A DNA stretch of 64,000 nucleotides, from contig NZ_JAMBNR010000001.1 of assembly GCF_023715205.1 (NCBI RefSeq), positions 426,877 through 490,876 on the forward strand, given 5' to 3'. How positions within the stretch are numbered: position 1 is the first letter of the stretch; each line of letters starts with the position of its first letter. The DNA comes from Mesobacillus maritimus. Lineage in GTDB: Bacteria; Bacillota; Bacilli; Bacillales; Cytobacillaceae. The notes beneath the pieces were generated by a model. The model made no database searches. It saw only the letters and a list, made by a program, of their open reading frames with translations, and had not been told where the DNA came from. Shown here piece by piece: positions 8,733 through 17,637 of the stretch. The position numbers and the translations under genes are program-made.

Positions 8733-10232
8733 TTATTTACCAGTTTTTTTCATTTCACTAAACATGCCAACGTATTGTTTGACTTCTTCGCCTTCATTTT
8801 TGATTGCCGTGATTGACAGCCACTCTAAGTAAATTTCACCATTTTTCTTTTTGTTCCAGATTTCCCCTTGCCAATGTCCTTTATCTTTAATCGATTTCCA
8901 CATCGTATCATAGAAGTTTTTCCCTTGTTTACCTGATTTCAAAAGACTCGGTGTTTGGCCAATGATTTCTGTTTCATCGTATCCAGTGATTGCAGAAAAC
9001 GCTGGGTTTACCTTTTCAATCGTTCCTTTAGAATCAGTAATCATAATGCCTTCTATTGTGTTATCTATTACTTTCCCAGCTAATTCTAATTTTTCTTGGT
9101 AAAACATCCAAATAACCAGAATAAAACATGCTAATGCAACTTGGGATAGAGCCATAAACCCAATTGCATAGTGCCCTGTAACATTGTATAAAAATGAAAG
9201 TAATAAAGGTGGGAAAAATCCACCTAAACCACCCATCGCTGATACAATGCCGTTTACAATTCCCGCCTGCTTTGAAAAATACAATGGGACTAATTTAAAT
9301 ATAACCCCGTTTCCAATGCCAGCAAAAGCAGCAATTGTTAAACAACCGATGGAATAGATTGTAAGGGACACATTAAACGCCAATAACACCCCTGAGAAGG
9401 TTAATGCAATAAATACAATCATTAAAATTTTAAAAGAATTAAATCGATCGCCAAGCCATCCACCTAACGGCCGAATAAAGGTGGCTACCGCAATAAAACC
9501 AGCGGTACGAACACCCGCATCCACTTCACTCAATCCAAAGTAGTCAACTAAAAAGTTTGGTAAATAAATAGTAAATGCAACAAACGAACCAAATGTAAGA
9601 AAATAAAATAAACTTAGAAACCAAAGTTTTTGATTTCTATATACGCTTTGAATTTGTTCTTTTAATGGACTAATCATCTTTTGTTCGTGCTTATCTCCTA
9701 AAAAGAAGCTAATAACAGCAAATGCGCACATCAGAATTAGGTAAAATTTAACTGTTGTTTGCCACCCAAATTGAGAAGCCAGAACTGGAGCAGCAAATGT
9801 TGTAATGGCTGTACCGATATTCCCTACTCCGTATATACCATTCACAAAACCATGTCGCTCTTTTGGAAAATACTTTGGCAAAGAAGTTACCCCAACTGAG
9901 AAAAGGGCTCCACTAATTCCTAAAAATAAGCCACCAATGACTAAATCAACGAATGTATTCGCAATACTGATATAATAGATTGGAAGCAACAATAGAAAGA
10001 AATTAATTGAAAAGAGCCTTCTTGCTCCAAAGCGGTTCGTCCAGAAACCAATAGGAATGCGAAGAAGTGACCCTAAAACAACGGGTATGGCGGTAACTAA
10101 TGCTGTTTGATTTCCTGATAATTCAATATCAGCAGAGATAAATGGCATCAAGGCGGATAAAATGACCCATACCATAAATGCTGCCGTTAAACTCGTCGTT
10201 TGCAGCGGCAACTGAATTGCTGTTTTTTTCAT
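8733..10232 (-). CDS. NarK-type nitrate/nitrite transporter fused to a C-terminal PAS domain
   Basis: A single uninterrupted frame of 499 residues. Residues 1-380 are a 12-helix major facilitator protein resembling NarK/NasA. It begins AFMVWVILSALMPFI, has IPIGFWTNRFGARR in the loop after helix 2, and carries GVGNIGTAIT, the glycine-rich nitrate signature. Residues about 385-495 are a canonical PAS domain (VIDNTIEGIMITDSKG, NPAFSAITGYDETEIIG, GHWQGEIWNKKKNGE). No kinase or cyclase output follows. The ATG at 10232 follows GGGAG. An FNR-type box lies about 90 bases upstream, which supports an anaerobic nitrate/nitrite role. PAS could sense redox state or a ligand and gate the transporter, but this is inference. 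Confidence 0.87.
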   Translation of the reverse strand: MKKTAIQLPLQTTSLTAAFMVWVILSALMPFISADIELSGNQTALVTAIPVVLGSLLRIPIGFWTNRFGARRLFSINFFLLLLPIYYISIANTFVDLVIGGLFLGISGALFSVGVTSLPKYFPKERHGFVNGIYGVGNIGTAITTFAAPVLASQFGWQTTVKFYLILMCAFAVISFFLGDKHEQKMISPLKEQIQSVYRNQKLWFLSLFYFLTFGSFVAFTIYLPNFLVDYFGLSEVDAGVRTAGFIAVATFIRPLGGWLGDRFNSFKILMIVFIALTFSGVLLAFNVSLTIYSIGCLTIAAFAGIGNGVIFKLVPLYFSKQAGIVNGIVSAMGGLGGFFPPLLLSFLYNVTGHYAIGFMALSQVALACFILVIWMFYQEKLELAGKVIDNTIEGIMITDSKGTIEKVNPAFSAITGYDETEIIGQTPSLLKSGKQGKNFYDTMWKSIKDKGHWQGEIWNKKKNGEIYLEWLSITAIKNEGEEVKQYVGMFSEMKKTGK

Positions 10233-10314
10233 AAATTACCACTCCCTTATTAATCACTGTTTATACGGTAGATATACTTTTATTCAATCGTAAAAAAAGA
10301 ATCTCTGTTATGGA

Positions 10315-10330
10315 TGTGAAGTAGTTCACA
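10315..10330 (-). promoter_or_regulatory. FNR box upstream of the NarK-PAS gene
   Basis: TGTGA-N6-TCACA is a perfect match to the FNR/CRP consensus and is centred about 90 bases before the start codon. On the minus strand a TACGAT hexamer lies where a -10 would fall if the box were centred at -41.5, the class II position used by Bacillus FNR. No other perfect box was noticed in the window. Confidence 0.8.
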
Positions 10331-10600
10331 TCTGTATATTAGTTCATAAAACTGTCACAATTATAGAAATGCCCATAAAAAAATTTTTCTTTATTTATGT
10401 TTCTTTCAAAAGATTGTTATTAAAACCGATATTTACATGGATATTCTATAAGTACGATCCCCTGGGATTTTATGTTTACAAGACCGAACATTTTTTTCTA
10501 TTTCAAAGCACCTTTTTACCTTGTCCTAATTGGCTTTATTCTTATGATGGTTATAATTTAGAAGAAACATGAGATAAATTTAGTAGAAAGGATGAATGAG

Positions 10601-10996
10601 ATGCTAAAAAGGTTTACACTTGAAACCAACAGTCGTGATCAATTGGTTGAAGTAACCAGCCAAATTCAACAGATGATTGACGAACAAAAGGTTACAGAAG
10701 GAATTATAGTAGTCTATTGTCCACATACGACGGCAGGTATTACGATTAATGAAAATGCGGACCCGGACGTGAAAAGAGACATGATTCGCCGCTTTGACGA
10801 AATATACCCGTGGCATCATCATCTTGATCGCCATATAGAAGGTAATACAGCTGCTCATTTGAAAGCAAGTACTGTTGGGTCCTCTCAACAAATTATTATT
10901 ACAGAAGGAAAGTTATTGTTAGGTATTTGGCAAGGGATCTATTTTTGTGAATTCGATGGACCGCGCACACGCACTTTTTATGCGAAGATTATCTAA
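10601..10996 (+). CDS. YjbQ/UPF0047 family protein
   Basis: A 131-residue member of UPF0047. The conserved segments [21 protein letters not shown] (near residue 40), [18 protein letters not shown] and [20 protein letters not shown] are all present. The family forms small trimers, and E. coli YjbQ has been reported with weak thiamine-phosphate synthase activity; the physiological role remains uncertain. The ATG at 10601 stands 8 bases after AAAGG, whereas the ATG at 10592 touches it. The next gene on the same strand follows after 50 bases. Confidence 0.88.
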   Translation: MLKRFTLETNSRDQLVEVTSQIQQMIDEQKVTEGIIVVYCPHTTAGITINENADPDVKRDMIRRFDEIYPWHHHLDRHIEGNTAAHLKASTVGSSQQIIITEGKLLLGIWQGIYFCEFDGPRTRTFYAKII

Positions 10997-11046
10997 ATGG
11001 ATGAAAACATGCTCTAAATGAGTTTTTATTGACGAACGAGGTCGAG

Positions 11047-11685
11047 ATGAAAAAACACTTATTTTTATTTGGCGGGAGTCCCCCTTTTGGGCCAAAGTTA
11101 GGAAAGTTATTTGCCAGTTATGCTCAAGGGCCAAACGGGAAAGTAGCCATTCTTTTCCTAGAAAGAGATGGTTGGCACCACTACATGCCAAGATACACTT
11201 CTATATTAGCAAAAAACAAACTAACAAATTTTTTGTTTTTAGCCCTTCCTACTTCTGATTCCAGTATGATTGAAGAGTTACGGTCTTGTACGGGAATCAT
11301 CATTGGTGGGGGCGAAACGATAAACTATCATAAAGAAATTATTGGGACCATATTAGGCCAGCTAATTAAAGAGATGTACGACCAAGGTATTCCGGTTGCT
11401 GGTTTTTCTGCAGGTGCTCTAATCAGTCCCCTCCATTGCATCATTCCTCCTATTGATAATCCTTTTAACAAACACCTATTTTTAGATGGATTAGGATTGC
11501 TACAGGAATATGTAATCAGTGTGCATTATTCTAGATGGAATGAAGAAAAAAATTTAAAGACCGCAGTAGACAGACTACCTGTTTCTGGTGGTATAGGAAT
11601 TGACGATGACGAAGGTCTATACTTTGAAAATGAAACTTTAATAAATAGCGAAGGAAACAATTATGTGGTTGTAGAGAAAAGATGA
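11047..11685 (+). CDS. Peptidase S51 (PepE/cyanophycinase)-like protein
   Basis: A 212-residue protein with the class I glutamine amidotransferase-like fold of family S51. The catalytic Ser lies in the elbow VAGFSAGALISP near residue 125. GIIIGGGETINYH resembles the GGG(D/E)T segment of the family, and a later VHYSRWNEE carries a candidate His. Relatives are aspartyl dipeptidase PepE and cyanophycinase. ATG at 11047 follows GAGGT; an upstream TTG is less likely. It is probably co-transcribed with the YjbQ-like gene. The protein substrate is unknown. Confidence 0.78.
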   Translation: MKKHLFLFGGSPPFGPKLGKLFASYAQGPNGKVAILFLERDGWHHYMPRYTSILAKNKLTNFLFLALPTSDSSMIEELRSCTGIIIGGGETINYHKEIIGTILGQLIKEMYDQGIPVAGFSAGALISPLHCIIPPIDNPFNKHLFLDGLGLLQEYVISVHYSRWNEEKNLKTAVDRLPVSGGIGIDDDEGLYFENETLINSEGNNYVVVEKR

Positions 11686-11796
11686 TTATCGAGTTGTCCA
11701 AAAATGCAATGTAATAGCAATATACTTTCTTTAAACGAGGCATGTTAAGCTAACCGTTCAACCGAGTTCTAGGTATTTTTTGATAAAGTTAATAAA

Positions 11797-11834
11797 AAAA
11801 GACGAACACTAAAATTAAGTATAGTTCGTCTTTT
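11797..11834. terminator. Bidirectional terminator between convergent genes
   Basis: AAAAGACGAAC and GTTCGTCTTTT pair around a 16-base loop. T-runs follow on both strands, longer on the minus side, so it can serve both the S51-like gene and the MFS gene. Confidence 0.8.
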
Positions 11835-11893
11835 ATCTAATATATTTATTTCATAGTCTTGATGAAGAAGTTTTTTTTACTAACTTTAGGAAT

Positions 11894-13183
11894 TCACTTT
11901 TTGTTAGTTCGAGCCCAAAAAACAACTGGAATTAGCAGTAACGAGAGAAAACCTCCAGCAAGGGACAGAGTCGCGTAACTAGAATGAGCGACAACCATTC
12001 CTGAAAGGGCCCCACCTGTTGCCCCTGATAGCGCAATTAACACATCTACTGTTCCTTGGGTTTTCGCCCGATTAGCTGGTGTAGTGGCATCCACAATCAG
12101 TGCAGTCCCGCTGATTAATCCAAAGTTCCATCCGAGTCCAAGTAAAGCCAGTGCAACGGTGATTAGGATCACCGATTCCCCTGGAGCCCATGCGGCTAAT
12201 ACACCTGATAATAATAAAGTCACACCAGATGCAATCGCCATGGTTGTTCTCCCCAATTTATCAACCAAAACGCCTGTAATTAAAGATGGAAGAAACATTG
12301 CCCCAATGTGTGTCCCAATCACGAGCCCAACTGCGTTCATATCATGCCCATAGTGCCCCATGTGCACAGGAGTGATTGTCATTACGGCAATCATAACCAG
12401 CTGAGTTAATACCATAATCGTTGCGCCAACGATTACTCCATGTCGATTGAACGGTTGATGGTTAGTTTCTACATTTGCAGTTGTATTTTGAAGGTTTTTC
12501 TCTGCTTTTGCCAGCTCCGTTGCTACAATTAAAGGATCTGGCCGAAGGAAGATTAAAATAATAAGGCCCGCGAGTATATAAGCGGCTGCTGCGAGAATAA
12601 AAGTTCCTGCTAAAGATGGAACACCAATTGCAGTTGCAACCTTCCCCATCACTCCCACCATATTTGGTCCAGCTACTGCCCCAAAAGTCGTAAAAACCAT
12701 TGCGATACTAACGGCTGTTGCCCGTTGTTTCGAATTCGCTAAATCCGTTCCTGCATAACGAGCAAGTAGATTTGTCGCGGTCCCCGCACCATAAATAAGC
12801 AATGATGCAAACAAGAGAAATACACTTTCAAGGACTGCGGCGAGGACAACACCAACTGCCCCAATGCCTCCTACTAAAAATCCTGATGCAATCCCAATTC
12901 GTCTCCCATGCTTTTGAGATAGCCGACCAACTAGAAAGGCTGCCGCTGCGGAGCCTAAGGTAAATAAAGCTGTCGGAATACCCGCAAAACGATCGGTACC
13001 AAGCATCTCTTGTGCAAGCAAAGCACCAACAGTGATCCCAGCAGCAAGACCTGCACCACCAAAAATTTGTGATAGAACGACAATGAATAATGATTTTCGA
13101 TACAGTTTTTCTTTCTTTTGTGGAGAATCAATATAATCCTGTACCCATGATTGCTCTTTTTCCTTGTCCGATTGAAATGACAT
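11894..13183 (-). CDS. Major facilitator superfamily transporter
   Basis: A 429-residue integral membrane protein with about 12 helices and the MFS loop motif GRLSQKHGRRIG after helix 2, repeated as GVLVDKLGRTTM in the second half. Its type is close to drug/proton antiporters of Bacillus (YttB/YfmO-like), but no substrate can be assigned. The ATG at 13183 follows AGAGGA by 6 bases, while the upstream TTG at 13225 lacks a binding site. It is a single-gene unit. Palindrome copy 5 lies upstream of it. Confidence 0.83.
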   Translation of the reverse strand: MSFQSDKEKEQSWVQDYIDSPQKKEKLYRKSLFIVVLSQIFGGAGLAAGITVGALLAQEMLGTDRFAGIPTALFTLGSAAAAFLVGRLSQKHGRRIGIASGFLVGGIGAVGVVLAAVLESVFLLFASLLIYGAGTATNLLARYAGTDLANSKQRATAVSIAMVFTTFGAVAGPNMVGVMGKVATAIGVPSLAGTFILAAAAYILAGLIILIFLRPDPLIVATELAKAEKNLQNTTANVETNHQPFNRHGVIVGATIMVLTQLVMIAVMTITPVHMGHYGHDMNAVGLVIGTHIGAMFLPSLITGVLVDKLGRTTMAIASGVTLLLSGVLAAWAPGESVILITVALALLGLGWNFGLISGTALIVDATTPANRAKTQGTVDVLIALSGATGGALSGMVVAHSSYATLSLAGGFLSLLLIPVVFWARTNKK

Positions 13184-13313
13184 AAAGGGTCCTCTTTTCC
13201 TTTTGTTTGGGAGTTGGTGGATCATTCATTTCCCTTTCCAGTTTTATTGTTTTATTTTAATGAATTTACGCCCTTCTGTATACCCCTTATGCTATTTCAC
13301 TCAAATCCCAAGA

Positions 13314-13340
13314 ACTGGATGGTGCCAGGCACCATCCAGT
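13314..13340. repeat. Interspersed palindrome, copy 5
   Basis: A perfect palindrome with arms ACTGGATGGTGCC and GGCACCATCCAGT around one A, followed by AAATTTCC as in other long copies. It lies between two minus-strand genes, downstream of the hairpin that ends garR. Confidence 0.85.
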
Positions 13341-13368
13341 AAATTTCCATATCATACAGTTGATAAAA

Positions 13369-13389
13369 AGCCCACACAGTGTGCGGGCT
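13369..13389 (-). terminator. Terminator of the hyi-garR operon
   Basis: On the minus strand AGCCCGCAC pairs with GTGTGGGCT (one G-T pair) and is followed by five T residues. It lies 64 bases after the GarR-like gene. Confidence 0.8.
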
Positions 13390-13453
13390 GATAATTTATG
13401 TTTTTATGTAGTAACTTTGGTTGTCCTCTTCACCATTACACCAATACTATTTT

Positions 13454-14308
13454 CTAAAGGCTGTATGACAGCTGAATATCTAAATCTTTTAGGCCCTTCT
13501 CTTCAGCTTCTTGAAAGGCTTGTTGTGCAAGTTGTCCAGTAAATTGTTTTATTCCAGCTTCCTCAAATAGTTGATTTGCAAGCCGAACATCCTTATGAAC
13601 ATATTTGACAGCGCCACCTGGTTCAAAATCTCGATCAAGAACGTATTCCTCCATATGTCGTCTTAAAATCCGACTATCTCCATAGCTAACTTTTAAAAGA
13701 TTGAAAAGTTTTTCTGAATCTAATCCGTTTACAGCGCCAATGACCATTGCTTCAGATGCTGCAAGTGAATGTACCGCAACAAGATATTGATTAATTAATT
13801 TTGCGATGCTACCAGAACCCGTACCCCCTAAAAATTCGATCTTCGCCCCAATTACATTCAGTATTGGCTTAATTTTCACAAACGCTTCTTCTTCCCCACC
13901 AACCATAATTGTTAAAGATCCGTTTTCTACCCCTTCTGGTCCACCACTGACTGGTGCATCGAGATAATAAATCCCTTTCGTCTGCGCAAATTCAAAAATT
14001 TCCTTACTCGTCTCAGGACCTACTGACGTAAAATCAATACAAATGCTGCCTGATTTGCTGTGTTCAAGAATACCCTTTGGATCCTTGTAAATCTTCAAAA
14101 CATCTTCAGGCATAGACAAACATGTACAAATAATTTCAACTTTTTCTGCTAGCTCTTTAACACAACCTGAAATAATAGCCCCTTGTGCCTCCAATGCAAG
14201 TGCCTTCTCTCTCGTACGGTTATAAACATGAACTTCGTATCCAGCCTCAAGAAACTTTTTCACCATTCTCGAACCCATAACGCCAGTCCCAATAAAACCA
14301 ATTTTCAT
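13454..14308 (-). CDS. Tartronate semialdehyde reductase-like (3-hydroxyisobutyrate dehydrogenase family)
   Basis: A 284-residue NAD(P)-dependent beta-hydroxyacid dehydrogenase. It begins with the Rossmann motif IGFIGTGVMGSRM, has the substrate-binding DAPVSGGPEGVENG near residue 121, and carries the catalytic Lys in GSIAKLINQYL. Together with the hydroxypyruvate isomerase gene directly before it, the likely reaction is reduction of tartronate semialdehyde to glycerate (GarR/GlxR). ATG at 14308 follows GGAGG by 8 bases and lies one base after the stop of the isomerase gene, so the pair is translationally coupled. No glyoxylate carboligase is present in the window. Confidence 0.83.
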   Translation of the reverse strand: MKIGFIGTGVMGSRMVKKFLEAGYEVHVYNRTREKALALEAQGAIISGCVKELAEKVEIICTCLSMPEDVLKIYKDPKGILEHSKSGSICIDFTSVGPETSKEIFEFAQTKGIYYLDAPVSGGPEGVENGSLTIMVGGEEEAFVKIKPILNVIGAKIEFLGGTGSGSIAKLINQYLVAVHSLAASEAMVIGAVNGLDSEKLFNLLKVSYGDSRILRRHMEEYVLDRDFEPGGAVKYVHKDVRLANQLFEEAGIKQFTGQLAQQAFQEAEEKGLKDLDIQLSYSL

Positions 14309-14309
14309 T

Positions 14310-15095
14310 TCATCTTCCTCCAATAGCTATCTTGTTTAACCATTCAAAGCTTGCTTTGCTTCCTTTTAACGGCAGATATTCTAAACCAATGGAACCACTA
14401 TACTTCTCTTCTAAAAAGCTAAAGATGGTTGCATAATCCATTTCACCGGTACCCGGTTCATGCCGACCTGGATTGTCTGCAATTTGTACATGACCGATCA
14501 AATCTCTATTTTCAATAAAATAAGGTAATGGATCCCCATGGATTCTTTGAATATGATAAAAATCAAATTGCATCTTTAAGTTTGGTCGATCTAATAGGGT
14601 AATAATTTCTACCGCCTGTTGTAGATTATTTAAATAATAACCTGGTATGTCATATAAATTGATAGGTTCTATTAAGATTGTGATTCCGTGTTTCTCCATT
14701 TCTGTAGCAGCATAATGTAGATTCTTTAAAAATGTATCTTTAGCCAACTTTGATTCAAGATTAGTTCCAATTCCCGCCATACAGTGAATGTTCTTCACGT
14801 TTAAGGCAACAGCATACTGAATTCCAACTTTTACAGACTTTTTGAATTCATCCATTCTATTTGGGTCAACTGTTATTCCTCGGTCGCCGTTTTGCCAGTC
14901 TCCTGGTGGCAAATTGATCAGTGCTAACTGAAGACAATTCAATTCTAACTCTTGCTGGATTTCCTCAACTGAATGTTCATAGGGAAATTGACATTCTACA
15001 GTTGTAAAACCAGCATCGCGAGCTTTGGCAAAACGCTCAATAAAAGGAACTTCTGTAAATATAGTTGAAAGATTGACTGCGAATTGATGATTCAT
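14310..15095 (-). CDS. Hydroxypyruvate isomerase-family TIM-barrel protein
   Basis: A 261-residue xylose isomerase-like TIM barrel with the Hyi hallmark INLPPGDWQNGDRG near residue 80 and metal-site acidic residues in LIEPINLYDIPGYYL and QFDFYHIQ. Hyi interconverts hydroxypyruvate and tartronate semialdehyde; OtnI, a close relative, isomerises 2-oxotetronate. With the adjacent reductase gene, a glyoxylate/hydroxypyruvate salvage role is likely, and a tetronate pathway is the alternative. The ATG at 15095 follows AGGGAGGAT. Confidence 0.84.
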   Translation of the reverse strand: MNHQFAVNLSTIFTEVPFIERFAKARDAGFTTVECQFPYEHSVEEIQQELELNCLQLALINLPPGDWQNGDRGITVDPNRMDEFKKSVKVGIQYAVALNVKNIHCMAGIGTNLESKLAKDTFLKNLHYAATEMEKHGITILIEPINLYDIPGYYLNNLQQAVEIITLLDRPNLKMQFDFYHIQRIHGDPLPYFIENRDLIGHVQIADNPGRHEPGTGEMDYATIFSFLEEKYSGSIGLEYLPLKGSKASFEWLNKIAIGGR

Positions 15096-15470
15096 TAAAA
15101 TCCTCCCTATCGAAAAAATTAAAAATTCTTAATAATGATATTATTCGACAAGGCTTACGCTTATCCTTTCTCAAAGCTCCTAAGACATAGAACTTCGTTG
15201 CTGGAACCTTGTAATTACAGAGGTATATCACATAGATATCATATGCTATCACTTAACTATCGACCGATATCGACTAGTTTCATTCAGATTCAACATAGTT
15301 TGAGCGGATTCTATGTAAGTTTTTTTTATTCAAAATGGTCATCACAGGATTTTAGTTATCAAGATGCTATCCCTCAATGAAAAAATCCTATGAATAATTT
15401 TTAATATTGTTATAATTATAACTCTACGAATTTTAAGGGGCTTCATAAAGATGAAAAAGGAGGCAAAAGG
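15096..15470. other. Intergenic region, no recognised gene
   Basis: About 375 AT-rich bases between divergent hyi and the Nudix gene. I see no frame with a ribosome binding site, no hairpin terminator and no repeat copy. The promoters of both neighbours should lie here. Confidence 0.5.
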
Positions 15471-15929
15471 ATGGATGCTGTATTTAATGTAAACAATGAG
15501 GTGTTTAATTACCGTGTAGCAGGTGTGCTAATAAAAAATAATCATGTTTTGCTACATAAACAGGTAACAGACCACCATTGGTCTCTACCCGGAGGGAGGG
15601 TACAGGTTTTAGAGGATTCTGCAACCGGGGTGAAACGGGAAATGCAGGAAGAGCTCGGCTATACTGTTGAAGTTGAGAAATTGTTATGGGTGACAGAAAA
15701 TTTCTTTACCTACCAGCAACGAACCTATCATGAACTAGGATTTTATTATCAACTTTCCAATGACAATTTGGATGTTGCGGCGGCCCCTTTTTATGGTGAG
15801 GAAGGAGAACAACTAATCTACCAATGGATTCCTTTAAAGGCTTTAAATACCATTACACTCTATCCAGAATTCCTAAAATCCTCCTTAAAAGAACTTCCAA
15901 CAAATACACAACACATCATTATTAAATAA
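15471..15929 (+). CDS. Nudix hydrolase
   Basis: A 152-residue Nudix enzyme. Its box matches Gx5Ex7REUxEExGU exactly from GRVQVLE through REMQEELGY, about residues 43-65. Such enzymes hydrolyse nucleoside diphosphates linked to another moiety; the actual substrate is not evident. WSLPGG precedes the box as usual. The ATG follows AAGGAGG at a good distance. Palindrome copy 6 lies between this gene and the convergent hypothetical gene. Confidence 0.9.
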   Translation: MDAVFNVNNEVFNYRVAGVLIKNNHVLLHKQVTDHHWSLPGGRVQVLEDSATGVKREMQEELGYTVEVEKLLWVTENFFTYQQRTYHELGFYYQLSNDNLDVAAAPFYGEEGEQLIYQWIPLKALNTITLYPEFLKSSLKELPTNTQHIIIK

Positions 15930-15942
15930 AAGGAAATAAATT

Positions 15943-15965
15943 ACCAGGTGCCAGGCACCATCCAG
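15943..15965. repeat. Interspersed palindrome, copy 6
   Basis: GGTGCCAGGCACC core between convergent genes, with a degenerate left flank (ACCA) and ATCCAG on the right. The surrounding GGAAATAAATT resembles the long version at 19591-19635. Confidence 0.8.
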
Positions 15966-15994
15966 AATTTGGTTAACGCTTGGGACCTGGTTTA

Positions 15995-16603
15995 TTATGG
16001 AATGACGCCGATTAAGTAACCTTCGTATAGCTCCTTTCTCTCCCCTTCATAATTCAAGCCAATATGAGCATTAATTTCTACCTTTTCTGCGGGGAATTCC
16101 CCTGTCCTTGAGACAAATCCTACAAACTCACGGTCTATATTAGTAGGTTCTGGCTGGTATTCAGCAAGAGTATTATTTACTGAATTAATTTTCGCATTCG
16201 ATGCATCAATTTCTACGACCGCCTGGATTGTAACCGTTGCTTTATCACTATGAATTTCCCGACATATAAGCTCTTCTTGTTTGTCACCAATTGATTCACC
16301 GTATGTAAATAAAATATTTTTATCGTCTTTTTGCCTTATATCTATAAAAACATATTCATCCGTTGTTCTTTTTACAATCTCTGCATTTTCTTTCTTAAAA
16401 GGAATCTCAATGTACAAATCATCGATTGCAACTTGATGTGCTCCAAGACTAATAATGTCTTTATATTCTGAAACGACTCCAGATTGAACAGCTGAAGACA
16501 CTGTTGCTGATTGTTTTGTTTTTACAACCTGAAACTGAAAGGTAAAAAACGAAAATAACCAAACAGCCCCTACAACAGCCAACCAAACATAACCCTTTTT
16601 CAC
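15995..16603 (-). CDS. Hypothetical membrane-anchored protein
   Basis: A 202-residue protein that I do not recognise. One N-terminal transmembrane helix (WLAVVGAVWLFSFFTFQF) follows a short positive start (MKKGY). The rest is predicted to be extracytoplasmic, rich in charged and beta-prone stretches, with no cysteine near the helix and no lipobox. GTG at 16603 follows AGGAG by 5 bases. It stands alone on the minus strand, convergent with the Nudix gene. Confidence 0.7.
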   Translation of the reverse strand: MKKGYVWLAVVGAVWLFSFFTFQFQVVKTKQSATVSSAVQSGVVSEYKDIISLGAHQVAIDDLYIEIPFKKENAEIVKRTTDEYVFIDIRQKDDKNILFTYGESIGDKQEELICREIHSDKATVTIQAVVEIDASNAKINSVNNTLAEYQPEPTNIDREFVGFVSRTGEFPAEKVEINAHIGLNYEGERKELYEGYLIGVIP

Positions 16604-16749
16604 GTGTTCTCCTGTACCTCCTTTTATAAAAATTGGATTAAGAATGCCAATATTCTTAACCTATTAAACAGGAAATTTTCGACCAAACATCGAAAATAAT
16701 TATTGTAATTATAGAAGGACATATAGCCTATTAATTGAGGTGTTGATAA

Positions 16750-17595
16750 TTGAAAGAACATCTTTTGCAAATCGATGGTTTTGAACTTACTTATTATGAA
16801 ACGGGCTCACAATCAGCCCCAACAATAGTTTGTCTTCATGGACTAGCTGGCAGTGCTCTATACAGTTTTTCAGAATTACTAAATAATTTATCAGATTCTT
16901 TTCATCTTATCGCCATCGATCAACCAGGTCATGGGAAATCGACCCCTTTTTCTGAGGAAAAAGACTATCTTTTTTTAAACCTAGTAAAATGGTATGAAAA
17001 AGTTTTACCAAACATCATAACTGAACCATTTTATTTATTAGGACATTCATGGGGAGCGGATGTGGTCTTACATTATGCCAAACAATTCCCTACTCAACTT
17101 AAAGGAATCATTCTTTTAGATGGCGGTTTTACTTTTCCACAATTTCAAGAGGACATGTCATTTTCGAACGTATATAATGGTTGGAATCAGTACATGGAGG
17201 ATGCAAAGTATGACGATTGGGAACAAATTGTTACCGAGTTCAAACAATATACACACAATCCAAAATTCAAGCATCAACTATCCTCCATTTTTATAAAAAA
17301 AGAGAAGTATGAACTGATAGCTTCCAAGTTTACGGTTTTGTCCATTATTAAAGCTTTCTTTACGGAAGCTTTTTCCGAAACGTACCCATTTATCAAAAAT
17401 CGGTTGTTGCTAATCCATGCAACCGAACCAGAAGAGCTAGATCACGCGCGAACACTTGGTATCTCACAATTAAGGAAAAACATCGAAAATGTTTCGGTTA
17501 TCTCATTTCCAAACACCGGACATATGGTTCAGTGGGATTTACCAGAAAAAGTTGCTGACACGATAATAAATTGGGTAAATAAAATGGAGGGCTAA
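16750..17595 (+). CDS. Alpha/beta hydrolase
   Basis: A 281-residue alpha/beta hydrolase. It has HGLAGSA at the oxyanion hole near residue 30, the nucleophile elbow GHSWGAD near 98, the strand LLLIHATEPEEL where the catalytic Asp/Glu is expected, and a late His in NTGHMVQWD. It resembles small esterases or haloalkane dehalogenase-like enzymes, and the substrate is unknown. It starts with TTG after GAGGTG. It is divergent from the gene at 15995-16603 and convergent with the acetyltransferase gene. Confidence 0.85.
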   Translation: MKEHLLQIDGFELTYYETGSQSAPTIVCLHGLAGSALYSFSELLNNLSDSFHLIAIDQPGHGKSTPFSEEKDYLFLNLVKWYEKVLPNIITEPFYLLGHSWGADVVLHYAKQFPTQLKGIILLDGGFTFPQFQEDMSFSNVYNGWNQYMEDAKYDDWEQIVTEFKQYTHNPKFKHQLSSIFIKKEKYELIASKFTVLSIIKAFFTEAFSETYPFIKNRLLLIHATEPEELDHARTLGISQLRKNIENVSVISFPNTGHMVQWDLPEKVADTIINWVNKMEG

Positions 17596-17637
17596 TATAC
17601 GATTTTCGCCCTCACAGTATTTGATTATGTATTCGAT

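Noticed and set aside
10369..10572. A 67-codon plus-strand frame between the FNR box and the YjbQ-like gene
   Set aside because: Its sequence is Phe/Tyr/Lys-rich as expected of translated AT-rich spacer, and no ribosome binding site precedes the start.
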